From JAXDMK01 sp963790325 (GTDB lineage: Bacteria; Actinomycetota; Acidimicrobiia; Acidimicrobiales; AC-14): a stretch of 64,000 bases of DNA. Shown piece by piece: positions 7,801-14,990 of the stretch. The stretch is from assembly GCA_963790325.1 (NCBI GenBank), contig CAWBNY010000003.1, positions 1,550,001-1,614,000 on the forward strand, read 5' to 3'. The position numbers were made by a program, and so were the translations under genes. The notes beneath the pieces are model-generated. The model did not search any database, was not told the DNA's origin, and worked only from the letters and a program-made list of their open reading frames with translations. Within the stretch, counting starts at the first letter, position 1; the number at the start of each line of letters is the position of its first letter.

Positions 7801-9069
7801 TTAGAGCTGGCCCAGGTAGAAGGGGGTTCCCTGGTCGTCGGTGCAGTCCGAGGTCAGGCCGTAGGGCATGGTGGCCACGTCGGTCGCGGTCCCGCCGGCG
7901 TCCCGCACCCGGCGGACGGCCGCCTCCACGTCGTCCACCCGGTACATGGGCGCCGACGACGGGCGGGGGGCACCGCCGACGAGCCCGGCCATGGGGGCCG
8001 AGCCTTCGATGCTCCACCCGTCGGCCACCCGCCCGGGGGCGAACGTCCACCCGAGGAGCGGGCCGAAGAAGGCCCGGAACCGGGCCGAGTCGGGGACGCT
8101 GAGCGTGAGATAGGCGACGTCGCTCTCGGCGGTGCGGGCCGGCGTGCCGGCGGGTGGCTGCCAGAGGTGGAAGTCCATGCCCTGGTCGTCGGTGCACTCC
8201 GACTGCGCCCCGTAGGGCCTCTCGACCGGGTCGGTGGCGGCGCCGCCCAGGTCGCGCACGTGGGCGGCGGCGGCGGCGATGTCGTCCACCTGCCAGGCGA
8301 GGACCAGGGTCCGCCGGTCCCCACCGCCGAGGAGGGTCGTCGGGGGTGTCACGCCCACCACCCGCCGGCCGTCGGACCGGTCGGCGGCGGCGAACGTCCA
8401 TCCCAGGACCGCTCCGTAGAACGACTGGGCCCGGTCGAGGTCGGGGACGAGGAGGGACATGTGGCCCACGTCGCCGTGGCGGCCGGCGGTCGGCTGGGGG
8501 CGGTCGGGGGCCGGGGCCGGAGTCGGGGTCGACAGCAGCCAGCGGTGGCCGAAGGGGTCGACCACCACCGCGTTGCGACCGTAGGGGTGGTCGGCCGGCG
8601 GACGGTCGAGGGTGGCGCCCTCGTCGACGGCCCGCGCCACCAGGGCGTCGATGTCGGCCGTCTCCAGGTGGAGGGTGACCGATGACCCCGAGCCCGGCCG
8701 GGGGGCGGCGTGGCCGATGTCGGGGACCTCGTCGGCCAGCATCATCAGGGCCCCGCCGAAGTCGAGCTCGGCGTGGCCGATCCGGCCGTCCGCCATGGCG
8801 ACGGGCTCGCCCCGGAGGCGGGCGTCGAACACGTCGACGTACCAGTCGATCGCCCCCCGGGCGTCGGCGACGGCGAGGTAGGGGGTGAGGGTCATCGTGG
8901 GGAGGGCGGTGGCGGTGGCGGGTGCTTCGAGGGTGGTGACGGTCACGTCGACTCCTTCGGGGAGGGTGAGGGCGTCCTCGAGGCGGGCCCGGAGGCGGGC
9001 CCCGAAGGCGGGGTCGGGACGGGTCGGGACGACCGGGGTGCGCAGGGTGGTGAACGGGTCGGGCGTCAT
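7801..9069 (-). CDS. Triple VOC (glyoxalase/bleomycin-resistance-fold) domain protein
   Basis: A 422-residue protein with three successive VOC modules. Module 1 (about 57-180) has YLAVADARGAIDWYVDVF and ends VVDPFGHRWLLSTP. Module 2 (about 197-310) begins HMSLLVPDLDRAQSFYGAVL. Module 3 (about 318-420) begins AYLTLSVPDSARFRAFFGPL. Modules 2 and 3 share the repeat PYG..SECTDDQGMDFHLWQ / PYGLTSDCTDDQGTPFYLGQ. Substrate is unknown; such proteins bind small molecules or metals. Its ATG overlaps the stop of the ECF sigma gene (ATGA), so the sigma factor and VOC protein are co-translated, as in several ECF families with VOC or SnoaL-type partners. Confidence 0.9.
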   Translation of the reverse strand: MTPDPFTTLRTPVVPTRPDPAFGARLRARLEDALTLPEGVDVTVTTLEAPATATALPTMTLTPYLAVADARGAIDWYVDVFDARLRGEPVAMADGRIGHAELDFGGALMMLADEVPDIGHAAPRPGSGSSVTLHLETADIDALVARAVDEGATLDRPPADHPYGRNAVVVDPFGHRWLLSTPTPAPAPDRPQPTAGRHGDVGHMSLLVPDLDRAQSFYGAVLGWTFAAADRSDGRRVVGVTPPTTLLGGGDRRTLVLAWQVDDIAAAAAHVRDLGGAATDPVERPYGAQSECTDDQGMDFHLWQPPAGTPARTAESDVAYLTLSVPDSARFRAFFGPLLGWTFAPGRVADGWSIEGSAPMAGLVGGAPRPSSAPMYRVDDVEAAVRRVRDAGGTATDVATMPYGLTSDCTDDQGTPFYLGQL

Positions 9070-9578
9070 CCGGCCCCCTCGTCGGCGGTGTAGGCCCGGC
9101 GGAACGCGGCCCGGGCCCGGACGAGCAGGGCCTCGGTGGCGTGCACGGTGCGGTCGATGAGGGCGGCCACCTCGGGGACGGGCAGGTCGTCGAGGTAGCG
9201 CAGGGTGAGCGCCATCCGGTGGTGGGCCGACAGCCGGTCGAGGACCTGGTGCGCCCGGAGGAGGTCGAGCTCGGCGTCCCACGGGTCGTGGAAGCCGGCC
9301 TGGTCGGCGGCCACGGTGCGCAGTCCCCGCTCCTCCCGGGCCTGGCGCCGCCAGTGGTCGACCAGCTTGTTGCGGGCCACCGTCATCAACCACCCGGTCG
9401 AGACGGGGGCATGCCGGTCCCGGCGCACGGCCTGGACCGCGGCCAGGAAGGTCTGGGTGGTCAGGTCCTCGGCCACCGCCACCCGCCCGCCGCACCGGCG
9501 GAGGAGGTAGCCGTACACGTGGGGCAGGGCGTCGTCGTACCAGGCGATCGGGTCGTCGGCCGCCTCGGGTGTCCCCAC
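9066..9578 (-). CDS. ECF-type RNA polymerase sigma factor
   Basis: A 170-residue sigma-70 family protein with only regions 2 and 4. Region 2 covers about residues 12-80 (YDDALPHVYGYLLRRCGG, AEDLTTQTFLAAVQAV, GWLMTVARNKLVDHWRRQ). Region 4 covers about 105-160 (LSAHHRMALTLRYLDDLPVPEVAALIDRT). No anti-sigma gene is adjacent; the translationally coupled triple-VOC protein may be the sensory partner or a target. Start is GTG 9578. Confidence 0.93.
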   Translation of the reverse strand: MGTPEAADDPIAWYDDALPHVYGYLLRRCGGRVAVAEDLTTQTFLAAVQAVRRDRHAPVSTGWLMTVARNKLVDHWRRQAREERGLRTVAADQAGFHDPWDAELDLLRAHQVLDRLSAHHRMALTLRYLDDLPVPEVAALIDRTVHATEALLVRARAAFRRAYTADEGAG

Positions 9579-9632
9579 ACCCCTACTGTCGTCCGGCGGG
9601 ACGGTTCTCCGTCACCGGACGCGGAAGTTCTC

Positions 9633-9638
9633 TAAAAT
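9633..9638 (+). promoter_or_regulatory. Probable -10 box for the four-helix membrane protein gene
   Basis: TAAAAT stands out in an otherwise GC-rich intergenic region and lies 9 nt before the ATG at 9648, which would give a transcript with almost no leader. No convincing -35 box is visible. Confidence 0.4.
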
Positions 9639-9647
9639 CTCCTCGGC

Positions 9648-10232
9648 ATGACGGCGGAAGAGGACCTGCTCCTGGCGGAATACAACAACGGGGCCGCGGT
9701 CGTCAACCACATCGACACCCTCCGCAACGTCCTCACCAGCTTCTTCCTCACCCTCAACGGCGGCGTGCTGGTGGCGGCGAGCATCGTCCTGAAGGGGGAG
9801 GCGCCCCACGACGGGGTGCGTTCGGCCCAGCAGGTCCTGACGGTGGCGGTCCTCTCCGTCGCCATCCTGGGGACGCTCTTCGTCGCCACCATCGCCCGCC
9901 TGCGCCGCATTCAGATCGAGCGCTTCCACATCTCCAACCGGATTCTCGACCACGTGCTCCAGGGCCCGTCCCGGCGTCTCGTGCCCTTCAGCAACCAGCG
10001 GCTGTGGGCGATCCCCAGGCGGACCGCGGGGTCCTATCTGTGGACGCTGGCGGTGATGCTCCCGTCGGCCGCCTTCTTCGGCTTCGGGATGGTTCTGCTC
10101 TGCAGCTCCGTCGACCGGGCGGTGCCCACGCCGTGGAACTGGGGGGCCGGGGGTCTCGTCTTCGCGGTGGCGCTGCTGATCTCGGACTGGATGTACTTCC
10201 GGTTGTCGAGCTACACGCCGCCTGCTCCCTGA
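9648..10232 (+). CDS. Four-helix integral membrane protein of unknown function
   Basis: I do not recognise this 194-residue protein. Hydrophobic segments lie at about 28-50 (TSFFLTLNGGVLVAASIVL), 62-84 (VLTVAVLSVAILGTLFVATI), 127-150 (YLWTLAVMLPSAAFFGFGM) and 163-185 (GGLVFAVALLISDWMYF). The amphipathic N-terminus contains VNHIDTLRNV, and a charged cytosolic loop LRRIQIERFHISNRILDH separates helices 2 and 3. Base composition is less extreme than that of neighbours. It stands alone between the divergent ECF sigma gene and the convergent P450 gene. Confidence 0.8.
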   Translation: MTAEEDLLLAEYNNGAAVVNHIDTLRNVLTSFFLTLNGGVLVAASIVLKGEAPHDGVRSAQQVLTVAVLSVAILGTLFVATIARLRRIQIERFHISNRILDHVLQGPSRRLVPFSNQRLWAIPRRTAGSYLWTLAVMLPSAAFFGFGMVLLCSSVDRAVPTPWNWGAGGLVFAVALLISDWMYFRLSSYTPPAP

Positions 10233-10322
10233 CCGTCGGCCCGACCGGGCTTCCGGTGGCGTCGGCGGCCGCCGCGCCGGCCACGTCGAACCGGGACGGA
10301 GCTGCTCGCCGCCCACGCCGGC

Positions 10323-11558
10323 TCAGCCAGATCGCGGCGTGATGCCCACCTTCAGCTCGGTCAGACCCCGGATGACGAAGTGATCCCGGTAGGTCGGCCG
10401 CTCGGTGGCCAGCTCGAGGTGGGCGAACCGCCGGAGGACGGCGCCGAACGCGGCCTGGGCCTCGATGCGGGCCAACGTCGCCCCCAGGCAGAAGTGGGGC
10501 CCGCCGCCGAGACCGAGGTGGCGGTTGGGGCTGCGGGCCACGTCGAGGCGGTCCGGGTCGGCGAACTGCTCCGGGTCACGGTTGGCCGCCCCCAGCGACA
10601 CCGCCACCTGCTCCCCTTCCCGGATGAAGGCCCCGCCGATCTCCACGTCGCAGGTGGCGATCCGGGCGGTGATGTGAACGGGGCCGTCGTACCGGATCAG
10701 CTCTTCCACGCCGGTGCGCACCAGGCTCGGGTCGGCCCGCAGCCGGCCCACCTCCGACGGGTTGGCCACGAGGGCCAGCATCCCGTTGGCCACCAGGTTC
10801 ATGGTGGTCTCGAAGCCGGCGACGAACAGGAGGGTGACCGTGCTCAGCAGCTCGCCGTGGCTCAGGCGGTCGCCCACCGCCCCCGCCGCGATCAGGGCGC
10901 TGAGCAGGTCGTCGCCCGGGCGGCTCCGGCGCTCCTCCACCAGGTCGGTGAAGTACCGGAAAAGCTCCATCCCGGCGGCCATCCCCTCCATCAGGGCGGC
11001 CTGATCGAGATAGTTGTCGAGCAGCCGCGACGCCCCTGCGGCCCAGCCCTTGAAGCTTTCCCGGTCGGCCACGGGCACACCCAGCAGCTCACAGATCACA
11101 ACCGTCGGCAACGGGTAGGCGAGGTCGGCGAACACGTCGAGCACCCCGTCGCCTCGGTCCACCACCGCGTCGAGGAGCTCGTCGACGAGCGACTCGATCC
11201 GGGGCTTGAGACTGTCGACGGTGCGAGGCGTGAACGCCTGACTCACCAGCCCCCGCAGCCGGGTGTGGTCGGGCGGGTCGAGGAACATCATCAGGTTCGA
11301 CCCCGCCTGCCGCACCGGGCTCTCGTTGGTGAGGTCGACGCCCGCCCCCAGCCGGGCCGGGTTGGTCGAGAACCGGGGATCGCGCAGCACCGCCGCCGCG
11401 TGGTCGTAGCGGGTGAGCACCCACGTGCCGTCGGGCGCGTGGTGGACGGGCTCGTGGCGGCGGATGAACGCGTACGTGGAGTACGGGTCGCTCCGGTTCT
11501 CGGGCAGCATGGGGCTGGTGAGCCCCGCCTCGGCCATCTTGGTGGCCAGGTCGGTCAC
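10323..11558 (-). CDS. Cytochrome P450 monooxygenase
   Basis: A 411-residue bacterial soluble P450. The I-helix oxygen-activation motif is seen as FVAGFETTMNL, the ExxR as EELIRYDGPVHITAR and the haem-ligand loop as GGGPHFCLGATLARIEA with the axial Cys. The substrate-side BC region (NLMMFLDPPDHTRLRGLV) is also typical. Length matches CYP107-like enzymes. No ferredoxin or reductase gene is adjacent, so redox partners and substrate are unknown. I use GTG 11558; ATG 11537 is an alternative. It diverges from the lnt gene with about 33 bp between starts. Confidence 0.95.
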   Translation of the reverse strand: MTDLATKMAEAGLTSPMLPENRSDPYSTYAFIRRHEPVHHAPDGTWVLTRYDHAAAVLRDPRFSTNPARLGAGVDLTNESPVRQAGSNLMMFLDPPDHTRLRGLVSQAFTPRTVDSLKPRIESLVDELLDAVVDRGDGVLDVFADLAYPLPTVVICELLGVPVADRESFKGWAAGASRLLDNYLDQAALMEGMAAGMELFRYFTDLVEERRSRPGDDLLSALIAAGAVGDRLSHGELLSTVTLLFVAGFETTMNLVANGMLALVANPSEVGRLRADPSLVRTGVEELIRYDGPVHITARIATCDVEIGGAFIREGEQVAVSLGAANRDPEQFADPDRLDVARSPNRHLGLGGGPHFCLGATLARIEAQAAFGAVLRRFAHLELATERPTYRDHFVIRGLTELKVGITPRSG

Positions 11559-11591
11559 AGTTCCCAGGAGTACCACGGCAAGGAGGCCATC

Positions 11592-13094
11592 GTGAGCGCG
11601 CCCCGCACGCTGGCGACGGGCGCCCTCGGCGGGCTCCTCCTCGCCCTCAGCCTCCCCCCGTGGCCCAGCCCGACCGGCACGTGGTGGCTCGGGATCATGG
11701 GCGGGGCGGTCCTCTTCGCGGCCGTCGACGGCCGCCGCCTGCGGTTCCGTCTCGGAGGAGGGCTGGCCGCCGGCCTCGGCCTGTACCTCCCCGGCCTGTG
11801 GTGGATGCGCGACTTCAGCCTGCCCGGCTTCGTGGTCACGGTCCTCCTGGAGGCGGCCATCCTCGCCGCCGCCCTGGCCGTCATGCCCCGGGCCGGTCCC
11901 CGTGGCCCACGAACGGCGGCCTTCGCTGCCGCCGTGGTGCTGGCCGAGGCGGTGCGTGGCGTCTGGCCGTTCGGCGGGCTGCCGCTCGCCGGCATCGAGC
12001 TGGGTCAGGCCGCCGGCCCCCTGGCACCCGCGGCCCGCCTCGGGGGCCGACTGCTCCTCGTCGGGCTGGTCGCCCTCGCCGGCGCGGGGTTGGCCGTCCT
12101 CCTCACCCCGGTCCGACGACGGCGCGGCGACAGAGTCCTCCCCGGCCTCACCGCCCTCGGCCTCGTCGTCGCCGCCGCCACCGCCGGAGCGGTCGCGCCC
12201 GCCGGCCGGTTGGCGGGCCAGTTGACGGTCGCCCTGGTCCAGGGCGGAGGCGAGCGAGGGCTGCGGGCGGTCGACACCGATTCCGCCCCCGTCTTCGACG
12301 CCCATCTCGCGGCCTCGGCCGCCGTCGGCCCCGGCGCCGACCTCGTCCTGTGGCCGGAGGACGTGGCCGACGTCGACGGCGCCTTCGCCGGCTCCGATGA
12401 GGCGACGGCCCTCGCCGCCCTCGCCGCCATGCTCCGCGCCACGCTCGTGGTCGGCATCGTGGAGGATGTCGGGGACGACCGGTTCCGCAACGCCTCGGTC
12501 GCCTTCGGGCCCGACGGTCGGGTGGTCGACCGCTACGACAAGGTCCACCGGGTGCCGTTCGGCGAGTACATCCCCGCCCGCTCACTCGTCGCCCGCCTGG
12601 CCGACGTGTCGGCGGTACCCCGGGATGCGATCGCCGGCCGGGGCCCGGGCGTCGTCGACACCCCCGTCGGACGGTTCGGTGTCCTCATCTCCTACGAGGT
12701 CTTCTTCCAGGACCGCGGCCGCGACGCGGTGCGGGCCGGGGGCCGTCTCCTGCTCGTCCCCACCAACGCCTCCTCCTACCGCGACGCCCAGGTCCCCGCC
12801 CAACAGCTGGCAGTGGCCCGGCTGCGGGCTCTCGAGACGGGGCGGTGGGTGGTGCAGGCGGCGCCCACGGGGTACTCGGCCGTCGTCGACCACCGGGGGC
12901 GGGTGCTGGCCCGCAGCGGCCTGGGCGGGGCGGCCGTGCTCCGCCACGACGTGCACCTCCGCACCGGGCGCACCGTCTTCGTCGGCCTCGGAGCGGCTCC
13001 GGTCGTCCTGCTCGCAGTCACGGCAATGGTCTGGGCGCGGCACCGAAGAAAACCTGAGCGTGGGAATGACAACTTTCATGAGGTAGTTGGCTAA
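11592..13094 (+). CDS. lnt: Apolipoprotein N-acyltransferase-like protein with Ser in place of catalytic Cys
   Basis: A 500-residue protein with an N-terminal membrane domain (about 1-205, seven or so helices) followed by a nitrilase-like domain. Lnt N-acylates the diacylglyceryl-Cys of lipoproteins. The catalytic Glu (LVLWPED, Glu256) and Lys (YDKVHRVPFGEY, Lys317) are present with spacings like those in E. coli Lnt. The position of the nucleophilic Cys is Ser367 (GVLISYEVFF, codon TCC at 12690-12692). AGGAGG at 11581-11586 lies 5 nt before the GTG start. A short C-terminal helix (VFVGLGAAPVVLLAVTAMVW) completes the Lnt topology. Whether a serine version is active is uncertain. Confidence 0.88.
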   Translation: MSAPRTLATGALGGLLLALSLPPWPSPTGTWWLGIMGGAVLFAAVDGRRLRFRLGGGLAAGLGLYLPGLWWMRDFSLPGFVVTVLLEAAILAAALAVMPRAGPRGPRTAAFAAAVVLAEAVRGVWPFGGLPLAGIELGQAAGPLAPAARLGGRLLLVGLVALAGAGLAVLLTPVRRRRGDRVLPGLTALGLVVAAATAGAVAPAGRLAGQLTVALVQGGGERGLRAVDTDSAPVFDAHLAASAAVGPGADLVLWPEDVADVDGAFAGSDEATALAALAAMLRATLVVGIVEDVGDDRFRNASVAFGPDGRVVDRYDKVHRVPFGEYIPARSLVARLADVSAVPRDAIAGRGPGVVDTPVGRFGVLISYEVFFQDRGRDAVRAGGRLLLVPTNASSYRDAQVPAQQLAVARLRALETGRWVVQAAPTGYSAVVDHRGRVLARSGLGGAAVLRHDVHLRTGRTVFVGLGAAPVVLLAVTAMVWARHRRKPERGNDNFHEVVG

Positions 13095-13128
13095 GCTAAG
13101 AGCGGACCAGACCAAGGAGGACATTCAA

Positions 13129-13572
13129 TTGTTGATGCGTTTCGACCCCTTCCGTGACTTCGACCGCCTGAGCCAGAGCCTCTGGGGCGGCGAGACAGGT
13201 CGCCGGATGAATGGCATGCCCATCGACGCCTACCGCCAGGGCGAGACCTTCTACGTCAACCTCGACATCCCTGGTGTCGACCCGGGCTCGGTCGAGCTGA
13301 CGGTGGAGAAGAACGTGCTCACCGTGTCGGCCGAGCGCAGCCGGCCCTGGGGCGACGATGTCGAGCTCGTCGTCAACGAGCGGCCCGCAGGCGGCTTCAC
13401 CCGCCAGCTGTTCCTGGGCGAGACCCTCGACGCCGACCGCATCCAGGCCTCGTGCGACAACGGCGTGCTCACCATCACCATCCCGGTGGCAGAGAAGGCC
13501 AAGCCCCGCAAGGTCGAGATCGGCGCCGGCGACGGCAAGCCCACCGCGATCGAGGCCCAGGCCAAGGCCTGA
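13129..13572 (+). CDS. Hsp20/alpha-crystallin family small heat-shock protein
   Basis: A roughly 147-residue small heat-shock protein, an ATP-independent holdase. The alpha-crystallin domain spans about residues 40-135 (AYRQGETFYVNLDIPGVD, VELTVEKNVLTVSAER, GVLTITIPVAEKAKPRKVEI), with an actinobacterial N-terminus RFDPFRDFDRLSQSLWGG. AAGGAGG at 13114-13120 is well placed for TTG 13129; ATG 13135 is an alternative start. It starts 34 nt after the lnt stop. A TAAGCT-like -10 overlaps the lnt stop, but I see no clear HAIR operator, so control by HspR is not established. Confidence 0.93.
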   Translation: MLMRFDPFRDFDRLSQSLWGGETGRRMNGMPIDAYRQGETFYVNLDIPGVDPGSVELTVEKNVLTVSAERSRPWGDDVELVVNERPAGGFTRQLFLGETLDADRIQASCDNGVLTITIPVAEKAKPRKVEIGAGDGKPTAIEAQAKA

Positions 13573-13609
13573 GGCGGCCGACCGGACCGGTGGCGCCCGC
13601 CCACGGGTG

Positions 13610-13654
13610 CCACCGGTCCCACCGGTCCCACCGGTCCCACCGGTCGGGCTCGAC
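13610..13654. repeat. Five tandem copies of a 9-bp unit containing ACCGGT
   Basis: CCACCGGTC is repeated five times without change between the hsp20 stop and the STAS gene. Each unit contains the palindrome ACCGGT, so the array can form alternative short hairpins. Flanking ACCGGACCGGT at 13581-13591 and CGACCGGACC after it extend the theme. It may be slippage-generated or act in termination after hsp20. Confidence 0.85.
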
Positions 13655-13706
13655 CGGACCGGCCTCCGGCGCCTGGATAGGCTGCCGACGGGCCAGGGGG
13701 GCCACC

Positions 13707-14075
13707 ATGGACGACATCACCGTGCAAACCCGGGTGTCGGGCACGCAGGCGACGGTCGCGGTCGCGGGTGACCTCGACGCCGCCAGCACCCCTGTCCTCC
13801 GAGAACGCCTCCACTCCCTCATGGCCGACGGCGTCGAGCGGCTGGTGCTCGACCTCCGGGCCGTCACGTTCCTCGAGTCGGTCGCCCTGGGCGTGATCAT
13901 CGCCGCCCGCCGGCAGCTCGGCTCGGGCGACAAGAGCCTGTGCGTCGTGCTCGAGCCGGGACAGACGGCGATCCGCAACGTCTTCAGCGTCACCGGTCTC
14001 GACGAGGTGTTCCCCGTCCACCCCACCTTGGAGGCAGCCGAGGACGACTGCGCCGACGACCCGTCGGCGGCCTGA
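13707..14075 (+). CDS. STAS-domain protein, anti-sigma factor antagonist type
   Basis: A 122-residue single STAS domain. The beta-strand and helix pattern VAGDLDAASTPVLRERL, LVLDLRAVTFLESVALGVI and VTGLDEVFPVHPTLEAA matches SpoIIAA/RsbV-type antagonists. The Ser in FLESVALG occupies the usual phosphorylation position. Such proteins bind a kinase/anti-sigma factor when unphosphorylated. No RsbW-like kinase is encoded nearby, so the partner is unknown. GGGGG precedes the ATG by about 6 nt. It converges on the DUF488 gene with their stop codons adjacent. Confidence 0.9.
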   Translation: MDDITVQTRVSGTQATVAVAGDLDAASTPVLRERLHSLMADGVERLVLDLRAVTFLESVALGVIIAARRQLGSGDKSLCVVLEPGQTAIRNVFSVTGLDEVFPVHPTLEAAEDDCADDPSAA

Positions 14076-14528
14076 TCAGGAGACCTCGACGACCTCCAGG
14101 CCGAGGAGCATCTCCCGGGCCATGTCGGTGATCACCCGGCGGTGGCATCGGTCTGCATCCCGCTCGACGCACAGGACGGCGACATCGCGGTAACGGGCTT
14201 CCCGGAGCAGCTTCTCCAGGGCCAGCATCCCCTTGCCCTGGACCCGGTCCCGCACCACCCGCGCTGCGGCCGGGTCGCCCTGGCGGTAGGCCTCCCGGTT
14301 CTCGTGGGGGTTGCCGAACAACGGCTCGTGGACGTACTCGATGCCGGCCATGGCCAACGCCACCGACAACGGCTGCTGGGAGAAGCCCGGCCGCCGGCTC
14401 CACGGCTGCAGGCGGACGTCGACCAGCAACGACACTCCCAGGCGGGCCAGCCGGTCGGCCAGCTCCTCCACCGTGGAGCCCTCGTAGCCGACGCTGTAGA
14501 TGCGGCACGTGGGTCGGAGCAGCGTCAC
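14076..14528 (-). CDS. DUF488 family protein
   Basis: A 150-residue DUF488 protein. The family pattern is clear: IYSVGYEGSTVEELADRL at the start, LVDVRLQPWSRRPGFSQQ in the middle and VLCVERDADRCHRRVI near the end, with the conserved CxxxxxxCHR. The function of the family is not established. The GTG start overlaps the GNAT stop (GTGA), so it is the last gene of the MFS-citrate synthase-GNAT-DUF488 operon. Confidence 0.9.
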   Translation of the reverse strand: MTLLRPTCRIYSVGYEGSTVEELADRLARLGVSLLVDVRLQPWSRRPGFSQQPLSVALAMAGIEYVHEPLFGNPHENREAYRQGDPAAARVVRDRVQGKGMLALEKLLREARYRDVAVLCVERDADRCHRRVITDMAREMLLGLEVVEVS

Positions 14529-14989
14529 CCGCCCGCCCCGGTGCCGCCCCCGCCCCCGGGACCGCCGTCGAACCGGTAGACGTTCGTCTCCCGCACCTCG
14601 AATCCAACCCGGCGGTACAGCCCGTTGGCCGCCAGCCGCGACGGCCGGGAGGTGAGGTCGACCGTCCGGGCCCCGGCTGCCGCGGCCCGGGCCAGCGCCT
14701 CCCGCAACAACGCCTCGCCCACGCCGGCCCCCCGCGCCCCCTCGTCGACGACCACGTCCTCGACCCACGCCCGCACGCCCGTGGGGATCCGGAACAGGAC
14801 AAGGGTGAGCAGACCCTCGATGCGCCCGTCCGCCTTTGGACGGGCGGCCAGCAGCACCGTCGCCGCCGAGGTCACGATCTCCCGCACCTCGTCGTCGGTC
14901 GGCACCGGCGCCGAGCGCGACAGCTGCGGAACCAGCCGACCCACAGCCTCGAGAACCTCCGCCGTGACGGCGGTGACCTCCTCGACCAA
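14525..14989 (-). CDS. GNAT family N-acetyltransferase
   Basis: A 154-residue acetyltransferase. The acetyl-CoA binding motif is visible as VEDVVVDEGARGAGVGEALLREAL (conserved R/Q-x-x-G-x-G/A form, here RGAGVG), followed by LTSRPSRLAANGLYRRVGF near the C-terminus. The tail after residue 140 is Gly-rich (GPGGGGGTGAGG). TTG 14989 lies one base after the citrate synthase stop, and the 3' end overlaps the DUF488 start. Its acceptor substrate is unknown. Confidence 0.88.
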   Translation of the reverse strand: MVEEVTAVTAEVLEAVGRLVPQLSRSAPVPTDDEVREIVTSAATVLLAARPKADGRIEGLLTLVLFRIPTGVRAWVEDVVVDEGARGAGVGEALLREALARAAAAGARTVDLTSRPSRLAANGLYRRVGFEVRETNVYRFDGGPGGGGGTGAGG

Positions 14990-14990
14990 C

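Noticed and set aside
13046..13095. HAIR-like operator before hsp20
   Set aside because: CCTGAGC-N7-TGACAAC matches the HAIR arms at only about 8 of 14 positions, too weak to call.
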